A stretch of 64,000 nt of DNA from an uncultured bacterium (GTDB lineage: Bacteria > Bacteroidota > Ignavibacteria > Kapaibacteriales > UBA4661), in NCBI GenBank assembly GCA_937899715.1, contig CALCNX010000031.1, forward strand, positions 62,001 to 126,000, given 5' to 3'. The position numbers were made by a program, and so were the translations under genes. Each line of letters opens with the position of its first letter. The first letter of the stretch is position 1. The notes below the pieces were generated by a model. That model was not told where the DNA came from. It searched no databases and saw nothing but the letters and a program-made list of their open reading frames with translations. Shown here one piece after another: positions 18,492 to 26,953 of this stretch.

Positions 18492-20714
18492 ATGCAAAAG
18501 CTACAACTATTTTTTGTCAGCATCATTCTGCTAGCGCTTTGCGCCGCAAATATTTCTGCCCAAACGCCTGCAAAACGGTTTGTAACAGGCATTGTACTCA
18601 ATGAACGTGGTGATTCGGTTGGATTTATGAGCATAAAAATCAAAGGTACAAAAGAAGGCGGCGTATCAAATTCGCGTGGTGCTTTCACTATCGCAACTAC
18701 TCTCAAAGGCGTACAGACACTGGTGGTGAAAAATCTTGCTTACGAAACACTCGAAGAAAATATTGTACTTGAAGGCGATACAACCCGCGTCATTCTTCAC
18801 CTGCTGACGAAAGTGGTGAATCTGAAAGGTGCAACCGTATCGGCAAGCGCCTTCACCACAGGCGAAGTGGAAGGCGTTACACTCAAACCGTTGGAAATTG
18901 TTACCACACCCGGCGCGGCGGCAGATATTTTCCGCGCCTTGCAAACGTTTCCGGGCGTAACTTCGCCCGATGGCGGTTCGGGACTGATTGTGCGTGGTGG
19001 CGACATCACCGAAACAATCACGCTCATTGACCAAGCAAGCGTCGCTGCGCCCTACCGCGCTCAAGCACCAAACGGCGGCACCTTTGGCTTTATTCCACCC
19101 TTTTTTGTGAGCGGCACCTTCTTCTCAAGCGGCGGTATGCCTGCTCGCTACGGTAATGCACTCTCTGGTGTGGTGGCTCTCGAAAGCCAGTCCATGCCGA
19201 CGGGAAACAGCCTGAACGCAACGCTCTCCACAGGCGGTGTGTCGCTGGGAGTAGCATCAGAGCTTGTTCCGAATACGCTTGGTGTGCGTGCTTCGGGTAA
19301 TTACACCAATACCGACCTTCTCTTTCGTCTGAACGGCTTACGTGCTGAGTTCAGCGAACCGCCCAGCTCGGTGGACGCAAATGTGAGTCTCGTCTGGAAG
19401 TATTCGCCGACGGGTAAAATCAAGATATTCAACTACGGTTCAAGCAATGGCTTGTCAACATTCTACGGTTCCGGCACTGAGCGCAATCTTTTTTCCACTG
19501 CTCAAGTAAATACCATTCACAACATCCAACTGACGGACGTGTGGCAGGATTGGGTGATAAAAAGCAGCGTCTCGGCGAATACCGTGCACAACACAATCTC
19601 GCAAACAGATTTTGGTATGACCACGCAACAATTCAACCTCAAAACCCGCACCGATGCTGAAAAAGACCTCTCCGATTGGGTACGTGTGCTGGCAGGTGTG
19701 GAAGCGGAATATGACGACTTGGCGGCTACAAAAATTATTATGAATCAAGGCACAGAAGTTGGACGATATTCCTCCAGAGGCGGTGCGCTGCGCATTGGTG
19801 CTTATGCGGAAACGGAATTGAAACTGACGCGGAATTTGCTGGCGGGCATCGGGATTCGCAGCGATTATCAGACTCTTGCACGAGATTTGGTCTTCGACCC
19901 GCGCGTGTCGCTGAAATATGTCTTTGCGCCTAGTTTCAACGTCCGCGCGGCATGGGGGATTTTTCACCAGTTCGGTCGCCCTGACCAGCTTAATTCGGCT
20001 CTGGAAGGCAATCCCAATCTCAAAGCACAGCAAGCAACCCATTACATTCTGGGCGCTGAATACAACGAAGGCGATGCACAAATTCGTGTGGAGGCGTACA
20101 ACAAAACATACGCAAATCTTATTCTGCCCACTTACGAAGGCACACCGCAAAACCTCGGTTACGGCTACGCTCGCGGTCTGGATGTGTTCGCAAAGTACGG
20201 CGAATATTTGAAGACGGATTTTAACGGCTGGATTTCCTATTCGTACTTGGAAACAAACCGCTTGCAAGCACGGCGCGGCGCAACGGGTATCACTTATGAA
20301 GAAGGAGCAACGCCTTTCGACATTCGCCACAATATCGTCATCGTCGGCAAAGTGCGCGTGTGGGAAGGTCTGAGCGTTGGAGCGACAGCGCGGTATTCCA
20401 CAGGACGAGCATTTACGCCGATTATCGGTGGTGCTGTACGGATGGAGGGCGGTTTTACATGGTTTGAACCAATAGATGGTGCTGTTGGCTCAGAGCGGTT
20501 ACCCGACCAAATGCGCTTTGATGCTGATGCGTCCTACTTCCTGCCCTTTTCCGATAAAGCATATCTTGTCATTTTTGCATCGCTTTCCAATGCCACCGGA
20601 CGCGCAAACATGCTGAACTACACGTATTCAAGCGATTACTCACACCGTGAACCAAACGTGAGTTTGAGCAGGCAGTTTATCTTTTTGGGCGCAACGATGA
20701 CGTGGCGTTTTTGA
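18492..20714 (+). CDS. TonB-dependent receptor with carboxypeptidase-like N-domain
   Basis: A 740-residue outer-membrane receptor. After the signal peptide (ending NISAQ) comes a CarboxypepD_reg-like domain (about residues 28-110, VTGIVLNERGDSVGFMSIKI...GTKEGGVSNSRGAFTI). A plug follows (about 135-230) with DIFRALQTFPGVT and LIVRGGD. The barrel ends in RQFIFLGATMTWRF, with the C-terminal Phe recognised by the BAM machinery. It heads a close-packed plus-strand group with a TPR protein (68-base gap) and an Omp85-like barrel. Substrate unknown. Confidence 0.9.
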   Translation: MQKLQLFFVSIILLALCAANISAQTPAKRFVTGIVLNERGDSVGFMSIKIKGTKEGGVSNSRGAFTIATTLKGVQTLVVKNLAYETLEENIVLEGDTTRVILHLLTKVVNLKGATVSASAFTTGEVEGVTLKPLEIVTTPGAAADIFRALQTFPGVTSPDGGSGLIVRGGDITETITLIDQASVAAPYRAQAPNGGTFGFIPPFFVSGTFFSSGGMPARYGNALSGVVALESQSMPTGNSLNATLSTGGVSLGVASELVPNTLGVRASGNYTNTDLLFRLNGLRAEFSEPPSSVDANVSLVWKYSPTGKIKIFNYGSSNGLSTFYGSGTERNLFSTAQVNTIHNIQLTDVWQDWVIKSSVSANTVHNTISQTDFGMTTQQFNLKTRTDAEKDLSDWVRVLAGVEAEYDDLAATKIIMNQGTEVGRYSSRGGALRIGAYAETELKLTRNLLAGIGIRSDYQTLARDLVFDPRVSLKYVFAPSFNVRAAWGIFHQFGRPDQLNSALEGNPNLKAQQATHYILGAEYNEGDAQIRVEAYNKTYANLILPTYEGTPQNLGYGYARGLDVFAKYGEYLKTDFNGWISYSYLETNRLQARRGATGITYEEGATPFDIRHNIVIVGKVRVWEGLSVGATARYSTGRAFTPIIGGAVRMEGGFTWFEPIDGAVGSERLPDQMRFDADASYFLPFSDKAYLVIFASLSNATGRANMLNYTYSSDYSHREPNVSLSRQFIFLGATMTWRF

Positions 20715-20782
20715 ACAGAAATTCATGTTGAACAGAATTCCATTTTTTCAATTATTTTTCATTTTTTCACGGAGTTTTTACA

Positions 20783-21559
20783 ATGCGTACATTTATCGCA
20801 ACCCTTGTTTTTATGCTGCTTGCAGGCACTTTTTCTTTTGCTCAAACGGCTCAAAATAATGACCCTCTTTTGCAAACCAAGCAAGCCGTACAATCGGCTA
20901 CTCTCTCCAGCGACGTAACGGCACTCAAAGCCGCACGAGACCTTGCACTCAGCACCGCTTCTAGTTCCCCGCGAAAAGCCATCGCGCTCTACTACGTCGG
21001 ACATGCCAATTACAGTCTGTCAGTGCTGCCAAGCGAGAAAGCCAACAGCGAGCAACACGCCGACGCAGGTATCGCCGCAATGGAAGAGGCTATTAAGCTC
21101 GACCCCACCTTCGCCGATGCTCATGCGCTTCTTGCCAGCCTCTACGGACGCAAGGCTTCGGGCGGGATGGCAGCCGGAATGAAATATGGTGGAAAATCGA
21201 GTTCGGCAATGCAACGCGCAACTGCACTTGCTCCCAACAACCCGCGAGTCCTCATGTTGCAAGGAATTTCTCTCTATTTCACCCCTGCAATGTGGGGCGG
21301 CAGCAAAGAAAAAGCACTTGCTAATCTCCAAAAAGCCTGTGAACTTGCCGAAGGCGGCACGTGTGCAAACACCGATGCTGCATTGCCGGATTGGGGACAC
21401 GCGGAAGTTTTTGCATGGAAAGGTGTCATGTTCAGCGATAGTGAGGATATGGACAATGCCAAGGCAGCATACGACCGCGCGTTGCAGATTGCGCCGAATT
21501 ATGCGTGGGTAAAATTTGTCCTTTTACCCAAATTATCCACGACCACCAACACACGATAA
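20783..21559 (+). CDS. Exported TPR protein
   Basis: A 258-residue protein with signal peptide MRTFIATLVFMLLAGTFSFA. TPR-like helices follow, including AIAAMEEAIKLDPTFADAHALLASLYG, MQRATALAPNNPRVLMLQGI and AKAAYDRALQIAPNYAWVKF. CELAEGGTCANTD contains two cysteines. The protein is probably periplasmic and cotranscribed with the TonB receptor upstream and the barrel downstream (51-base gap to 21611). It may act as an assembly or binding partner of these, by context only. Confidence 0.82.
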   Translation: MRTFIATLVFMLLAGTFSFAQTAQNNDPLLQTKQAVQSATLSSDVTALKAARDLALSTASSSPRKAIALYYVGHANYSLSVLPSEKANSEQHADAGIAAMEEAIKLDPTFADAHALLASLYGRKASGGMAAGMKYGGKSSSAMQRATALAPNNPRVLMLQGISLYFTPAMWGGSKEKALANLQKACELAEGGTCANTDAALPDWGHAEVFAWKGVMFSDSEDMDNAKAAYDRALQIAPNYAWVKFVLLPKLSTTTNTR

Positions 21560-21610
21560 GCGCACGAAAGGCACACAAAAACGATGAACTACTTTCAAGG
21601 AACAAGTACA

Positions 21611-22801
21611 ATGAATCCAATAGTACGACTATCATGCCGTCAAGCCGCTCTCACACTTGCTTTGTGGGCACTTATATTCACTCTCACGTACAGTACGGTA
21701 CTTGCGCAAGCAGCAGACAGCACGAAAGGTAGCACCAACAATAATCTCACAGATTATTCTAGCAAATTCATTAGTGGCACGCGCTGGGCACCGTTTGTAT
21801 CTTTTGCCCCAGAAACCAGTGTGGTTCTGGGCGCACAGGCAACCCATTTCTGGCGACCGCTTTTGCAAGACGACCATGAGCGTCCGTCGAGCATCTCGCT
21901 GATCGGTATTCTCAGCTTACGAGCACAGTGGCGTATTATGGCACAGTACGACACCTATTTCGATAACTTTCGCTGGCGGCTCTTCGGTAATGTGGGCTTT
22001 GAGCATTTTCCGCTTGATTTTTACGGCATTGGTTCATCAGCGCTCGCCTCTGGTGGCGAGCGCTATACGCCGGAAACATGGCGCGGTGCGGCAAATCTGG
22101 CATATCGCCTTGTACAAACGCCTGTGGGTGCAGGCTTGAGCGCAGGTGTACGCTACGAAGGTCGTACAGACCGTATTACCGACCACGTGGCACAAGGGCG
22201 CTTGGAAACTAGCGGTATCACGGGTGCAACCGGCGGCATCACAAGCGGTGCAGGCGCTTTTCTTGTGCTGGACGCGCGCGATAATGTTTTTTCGTCGTGG
22301 AGCGGAGCGTATATTGAAGCCCGAAGCACTGCTTTTACACCGCTTCTGGGGTCATCGTTTACCTTTGTCCAAAATATGCTGGATGCACGATATTTTGTAC
22401 CGATTTCAGTTGCCTCCATGACGCATATTCTGGCATTGCAAGGCGGTGCAACGGCAATTACGGGCGGGGACGCTCCATTTTATGCGCTTCCTTTACTCTC
22501 TTCCTTGCGCGGGCTGCTTATCGGGCAATTTGCTGACCGCACAAGCGCTTTTGTGCAAGCCGAATATCGGGTGCCGTTTTTGGAGTTGTTCGAGGCGGTC
22601 GCTTTTGTAGGCACAGGAGTAAGCGCAGGGCAACTTGCCGACATCGGCGCAGCACCCTTGCAAACAGTCGTTGGTGGAGGGGTACGCTTCTTTTTTGACC
22701 CCAATGAACGGATTGGAATTCGCCTTGATATTGGTGTTCCCGTCAATTCTTTAGTCGGCAGTACACCACGATTCTACTTTACCTTTGGTGAGGCATTTTA
22801 A
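21611..22801 (+). CDS. Omp85/BamA-TamA superfamily barrel protein
   Basis: A 396-residue outer-membrane protein. The signal peptide ends near STVLAQA, and the mature chain has no room for full POTRA domains. Barrel strands include VGAGLSAGVRYEGR and AGAFLVLDARDNVFSSWSGAYIEA, a stretch typical of surface-antigen (D15) barrels. It ends PRFYFTFGEAF. The start at 21611 has AAGGAA upstream and is followed at once by the signal peptide; an ATG at 21584 would add nine residues. Short Omp85 forms without POTRAs occur in Bacteroidota; their cargo is unknown. Confidence 0.8.
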   Translation: MNPIVRLSCRQAALTLALWALIFTLTYSTVLAQAADSTKGSTNNNLTDYSSKFISGTRWAPFVSFAPETSVVLGAQATHFWRPLLQDDHERPSSISLIGILSLRAQWRIMAQYDTYFDNFRWRLFGNVGFEHFPLDFYGIGSSALASGGERYTPETWRGAANLAYRLVQTPVGAGLSAGVRYEGRTDRITDHVAQGRLETSGITGATGGITSGAGAFLVLDARDNVFSSWSGAYIEARSTAFTPLLGSSFTFVQNMLDARYFVPISVASMTHILALQGGATAITGGDAPFYALPLLSSLRGLLIGQFADRTSAFVQAEYRVPFLELFEAVAFVGTGVSAGQLADIGAAPLQTVVGGGVRFFFDPNERIGIRLDIGVPVNSLVGSTPRFYFTFGEAF

Positions 22802-22830
22802 GAACAACAGTCAGGATATTACCTTAAACT

Positions 22831-22915
22831 GGAGTGCGGAATTTTAATTCCGCAAAAACACATCCAGTATTGAAGCGGCTTTGTGTATGCTCGCGGAATT
22901 AAAATTCCGCACTCC
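22831..22915. repeat. Perfect 23-bp inverted repeat flanking 39 bases
   Basis: The 23-base arm at 22831-22853 is exactly complementary to 22893-22915. Each arm also contains the self-palindrome GCGGAATTTTAATTCCGC. The element sits between the barrel gene and a sensor-kinase operon. It could be a transcription terminator without a T tract, or a dispersed palindromic repeat. Confidence 0.85.
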
Positions 22916-22959
22916 ACCCGAAATATCCAGACTATTGTACGAAGCATTGTTAGCAAAAA

Positions 22960-22990
22960 TTTGCCAAACCCGAACTTTTCCGTAGATTCG
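22960..22990 (+). promoter_or_regulatory. Promoter for the LytS-like kinase, possibly leaderless
   Basis: TTTG at 22960-22963, 19 bases, then TAGATTCG at 22983-22990 (one mismatch to TAnnTTTG). The ATG follows five bases after the -7 box, so the transcript may begin at or beside the start codon. Confidence 0.4.
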
Positions 22991-22995
22991 GCATT

Positions 22996-24042
22996 ATGAT
23001 AAAAAAACGCACTATAGCCATCCTCTGGCTTGCACTGATGCTGTATGCAGCACTTCAAACTGCTCTTATTGTGCGCGGTGGGAACGCGACTTTTATGGGC
23101 GTGTTTATCGGCTCTGCTATCAACGAGCATATACGGTTGTTCTCATTGCTTGGCTGTATATGGCTTATCAGGTACCGCCTGCACTCGTTGCATTGGTGGT
23201 GGCAAGTGCCAATATACTGCCTGATGGCTGCATTGCTGAGTGCCATGCTTTGGGGTATGAGTGTTGGAATGTTGTTTGCTCTCGGTCATACACGAAGCGC
23301 AGAGAGCGTCTTGGGGCTTTCGCAATGGATTTTACTTCAACACCTCTTAGAAAACGGTGTCTGCTTGGCAGTTATCGTACTTGTACAGTATCGGCGCGAA
23401 ATCCGGCAACGTGAAGAGCGAGAGCGAGAGCTACGGCTTTTGAATACGCAAATGGAACTTGCAGCACTCCGCGCCCAACTCAATCCGCATTTTCTTTTCA
23501 ATGCGCTGAACGCCGTGAATTCACTCGTGGGCACAGACCCGGAGCGGGCGCGAACAGTCTTGGAAACACTAGCCGACCTTTTGCGCTATTCGCTGGAAAG
23601 TGATAGACGAGATACGGTGCGCCTCCGGGACGAACTTGACTTTGTGCGAAAATACTTGTCCATTGAGCAGGAGCGCTTCGGGAAACGCCTCCGAACCGAT
23701 ATTGAAGCCGATGAGACACTTCTGGACGCGCCCGTGCCGCCGATACTCATTCAGCCACTTGTAGAAAATGCGGTCAAGCACGGCATAGCACCCAAAGCGG
23801 CGGGCGGCACGGTGTCGGTTATTGTTCGCACAGACGCAGCAAAAAAGCGGCTTTGCGTAGAAATCCACGATGACGGCGTTGGGATGAATCATAGTAAAAA
23901 TCACCACCAAGTACATTCCACAGGCATTGGTCTTGCAAACACGGATGCCCGCCTGCGGAAACTATTCGGTGAAGATTCTGCGCTGAAGGTACAAAGCACC
24001 GAAAAGGGTACAACTGTCAGTTTTTCACTTCCCAATTCATAG
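22996..24042 (+). CDS. LytS/YehU-type sensor histidine kinase
   Basis: A 348-residue membrane kinase. About four membrane helices lie in residues 7-135, then a charged coiled coil (REERERELRLLNTQMELAAL). The phospho-acceptor His165 lies in QLNPHFLFNALN, the signature of the His_kinase family. The ATPase domain has LIQPLVENAVKHGI (N box) and GIGLANTDARL (G box). It is followed nine bases later by its LytTR response regulator, a standard pair. There is no extracytoplasmic ligand domain, so the membrane region itself may sense the signal. Confidence 0.92.
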   Translation: MIKKRTIAILWLALMLYAALQTALIVRGGNATFMGVFIGSAINEHIRLFSLLGCIWLIRYRLHSLHWWWQVPIYCLMAALLSAMLWGMSVGMLFALGHTRSAESVLGLSQWILLQHLLENGVCLAVIVLVQYRREIRQREERERELRLLNTQMELAALRAQLNPHFLFNALNAVNSLVGTDPERARTVLETLADLLRYSLESDRRDTVRLRDELDFVRKYLSIEQERFGKRLRTDIEADETLLDAPVPPILIQPLVENAVKHGIAPKAAGGTVSVIVRTDAAKKRLCVEIHDDGVGMNHSKNHHQVHSTGIGLANTDARLRKLFGEDSALKVQSTEKGTTVSFSLPNS

Positions 24043-24051
24043 GCAAGAATT

Positions 24052-24834
24052 ATGATTCGACTTCTGCTTGCCGACGACGAACCGCCCGCACGAAGGCTTT
24101 TGCGCGAGTATCTCAGCGGCATTCAAGACGTGGAACTTATAGCCGAAGCAGAAAATGGCGCTGAAGCCGTCGCTGCAATCAATGCCTTAAAGCCGGATGC
24201 GGTTATTTTGGATGTGGAAATGCCTGAATTGACAGGCTTCGAGGTTTTGGAGCGTCTGGAAAGCGTCCCACACGTTATTTTCTCGACCGCCTACAATCAG
24301 TTTGCCGTGCAAGCATTTGAAGAAAATGCGGTGGATTACCTCTTGAAACCTTACAGCCGCGACCGCTTCACCCGTGCTATTGCCCGCCTCCAAGAGCGCA
24401 TGAATACTACATCCGCCGAAATCACACATCTCGAAACACTTTCCCGTCTCCTGACCAATTTCCCAAATCCACAAGCACCAAGCCCACAAACATCAAACGC
24501 TCAAGCACCTCTCACGCGGCTCATGGTTCGGAACGGAAACCGCATTATTCCTATCGCGGCGGCAGATATTGTCTGGATAGAAGCAGCAGAAGATTACGCC
24601 CTCTTGCACACCGTACAAGGAAAATTCACGGCAAGCACAGGCATCGGAGAATTGGAAAAACGCCTTGATAATCAAGTTTTTATGCGAGTGCATCGCTCGG
24701 CTATTATTAACGTGCAGTGTATCAAACACGTAGAGACCGACACGAGCGGCAACCTGACGATAACAATGATGAACGGGGCAAAAGTAAAAGTAAGCCGCTC
24801 CTACACCGCACAAATACGGGGTTTGATTGTGTGA
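24052..24834 (+). CDS. LytTR-family response regulator
   Basis: A 260-residue DNA-binding regulator. The receiver domain (2-118) has acidic DDE at 8-10, phospho-acceptor Asp54 in VILDVEMPE, Thr/Ser in FSTAYNQ and Lys in YLLKPYSRDR. A Pro/Ser/Thr-rich linker (about 140-158) leads to a LytTR domain (about 160-258) containing FMRVHRSAIINV and KVKVSRSYTAQI. LytTR proteins bind pairs of direct repeats. Cotranscribed with the kinase upstream. Confidence 0.93.
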   Translation: MIRLLLADDEPPARRLLREYLSGIQDVELIAEAENGAEAVAAINALKPDAVILDVEMPELTGFEVLERLESVPHVIFSTAYNQFAVQAFEENAVDYLLKPYSRDRFTRAIARLQERMNTTSAEITHLETLSRLLTNFPNPQAPSPQTSNAQAPLTRLMVRNGNRIIPIAAADIVWIEAAEDYALLHTVQGKFTASTGIGELEKRLDNQVFMRVHRSAIINVQCIKHVETDTSGNLTITMMNGAKVKVSRSYTAQIRGLIV

Positions 24835-24916
24835 GCCTGACCGTGCTTCCGAATACGAGAAGGATGTTGTAAATTGAGGTACTGATTCACCACAACAATA
24901 CCTTAAAGGATTCTGT

Positions 24917-25723
24917 ATGATACTCTATGACATTGACAACTACGGGCTTACATGGTTAATTCTCATCGCTTTCCTGAGTATCCGCTATGGTGTGATTGCC
25001 GGAACGATGTTTGTGTGGTGGTACATAGTTCGCCGTGAGAAATGGTCAGCACAAAAAATCCAACCCAAATATCCCGCCACGCAAGACTACAAGCGCGAGT
25101 TTGGCTATTCGGTAATAACCTTCTTCATCTTTGCCACGATAGCTTCTGTCGTCTATTTGCCGCAAGTGCGCCCGCTCACGCAGATGCACCGCGACGTGAG
25201 TGATATTGTAGGCGCAAACACCGCATGGCAACTTGCATACTGGATTGGCGGGGTTGTACTTATGCTCGTCATTCACGATGTCTATTTCTACTTCATGCAC
25301 CGCATCGTCCACAACAAAAAACTCTACGCGCTCATCCACAAGGTGCACCATCTCTCGCATAACCCCTCGCCGTGGGCGGCATTTGCGTTTCATCCTTTGG
25401 AGGCGCTGACGGAATTTCTCATTTTTCCCATCATCGCCTTTACCACACCGCATACACTTGGCATGGTTGCTACGTGGCTGGGCTTTATGACGCTGTACAA
25501 TGCGTATGGACACTTGGGTTTTGAACTCTATCCCAAGGGCTTCAGCACACATTGGCTGGGAAAATGGGTCAATACGTCGGTCAATCACAATATGCACCAC
25601 AAGTACGCCACAAGCAATTACGGGCTTTATACGCTTGTCTGGGACAGACTTTTCGGCACGGTTCACGCCAAGTATGATGAGACGTTTGAGGAAGTCGCAG
25701 CGAGAAAGGGCATTGCGGGATAA
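24917..25723 (+). CDS. Sterol desaturase / fatty acid hydroxylase family protein
   Basis: A 268-residue di-iron membrane enzyme. Membrane helices lie around residues 12-38, 57-76 and 110-132. Histidine clusters that bind the iron pair are HRIVH, HKVHH and HNMHH, with additional HDVYFYFMH and NAYGHLGFE. The family hydroxylates or desaturates lipid substrates such as sterols, carotenoids or fatty acids; the substrate here is not determinable. It follows the two-component pair by 82 bases and may be in its transcript. Confidence 0.85.
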   Translation: MILYDIDNYGLTWLILIAFLSIRYGVIAGTMFVWWYIVRREKWSAQKIQPKYPATQDYKREFGYSVITFFIFATIASVVYLPQVRPLTQMHRDVSDIVGANTAWQLAYWIGGVVLMLVIHDVYFYFMHRIVHNKKLYALIHKVHHLSHNPSPWAAFAFHPLEALTEFLIFPIIAFTTPHTLGMVATWLGFMTLYNAYGHLGFELYPKGFSTHWLGKWVNTSVNHNMHHKYATSNYGLYTLVWDRLFGTVHAKYDETFEEVAARKGIAG

Positions 25724-25742
25724 AGCAACTAGAGATTATTCA

Positions 25743-26795
25743 TCAACTCTTGGACGATAGGCGCACAGACACCATACCCGAAGCAGTGTGCTTTTCTTGC
25801 GAAGAACGCTCTGCCCCACACTCCAATTCTATCATCCCATCGCGTTCCAATCCATTCAGGAGTTTCAAGAGCCATTCGGCTTGCTCGCTTTCTTCGTCTT
25901 GAAAAAGTGTTGTAGGAAAAAGTTGTGCTGTAATTTCGCTCACCGTGACGCTTTGCTCCGCATCCACACCGCGCAGAATCTGAACAATACGCCCCCGCCA
26001 AATACGATTTGGAACGCCCTGCCACGACGGTTCGGGGCGTTTTTCTTTTTGTTTTTCGCGCATGGTGCCCGCCGATGCACACAGTTCACGGAGCGGGCAA
26101 ACGCTGCACTTGGGAGCACGTGCCGTACAGAACAGCGCTCCAATGTCCATCACCGCCTGATGCCAGCGCGATGCCTTCCCTCGCGGATAAACACTCTCCG
26201 CAAAATCATGTATGGTTTTTTCGTCTGCCACATCTGCCGTTGTCGGCATTGGCGCAAGAAGGCGCGAGTACACGCGGCGAATGTTCACATCCAGCACAGC
26301 AATGTCCTTGTGGTAGGCAAATGCGAGTATTGCCGAAGCCGTATATGCGCCGATGCCCGGCAGCGCCAACAATTCATCCCGCGTAGAGGGAATAGCGCCT
26401 TCATGCCGCTCCGTCACTACTCTTGCGCAATCCCGCAAACGCAATGCTCGGCTGTTGTAGCCCATGCCTTCCCATGCTTTGATAATCGTGGCATTATCTG
26501 CTGCCGACAGCACTTGCACACTCGGAAACAGTTGCAAAAAAAGCGGAAGTTTTTCCTGCACCCGTGCCGTCTGTGTTTGCTGAAGCATTACCTCCGAAAC
26601 GAGCACGACGTAGGGGTCGGGCGCAGAATCGCTATCTTTGTGCTCTCGCCAAATAAACTGCCGGGCGTGGCGGTCGTACCAAGCGAGAAGCACTTTTGGG
26701 AGGTGTGTTTTTTCGAGTGATGTTTTTGGGGATGTTTTCAAAATTGCGGAGCGAGATTTGGATAAAATGGTGGATTCTAAAATACGAAAGTCCAC
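25743..26795 (-). CDS. mutY: A/G-specific adenine glycosylase MutY
   Basis: Base-excision repair enzyme removing adenine opposite 8-oxoguanine; 350 residues. The catalytic Glu68 is in VSEVMLQQTQT and Asp169 in AVLDVNIRRV. The helix-hairpin-helix is LPGIGAYTASAI (145-156). Cys223, 230, 233 and 239 form the C-x6-C-x2-C-x5-C cluster site. The C-terminus lacks an obvious NUDIX-like 8-oxoG recognition domain. Instead about 90 residues (WQGVPNRIWRGRIVQILRG...LLNGLERDGMIELE) look like a winged helix, as in actinobacterial MutY. The first 30 residues are Ser/Lys-rich and weakly supported as coding. Confidence 0.93.
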   Translation of the reverse strand: MDFRILESTILSKSRSAILKTSPKTSLEKTHLPKVLLAWYDRHARQFIWREHKDSDSAPDPYVVLVSEVMLQQTQTARVQEKLPLFLQLFPSVQVLSAADNATIIKAWEGMGYNSRALRLRDCARVVTERHEGAIPSTRDELLALPGIGAYTASAILAFAYHKDIAVLDVNIRRVYSRLLAPMPTTADVADEKTIHDFAESVYPRGKASRWHQAVMDIGALFCTARAPKCSVCPLRELCASAGTMREKQKEKRPEPSWQGVPNRIWRGRIVQILRGVDAEQSVTVSEITAQLFPTTLFQDEESEQAEWLLKLLNGLERDGMIELECGAERSSQEKHTASGMVSVRLSSKS

Positions 26796-26953
26796 TTTCT
26801 TTTGCCATCAAACAAAGCATAATAAAAAATTCCAGCGAAAATTCGCTGAATTTTTTGTATTTTATCCGCTTCGTGTTTGTTCGGCAATTTTGAGCAAATA
26901 CGACCCTAACATCGCACAAATACTATCGTTTCACATATTCTCAGGTTCCACGA

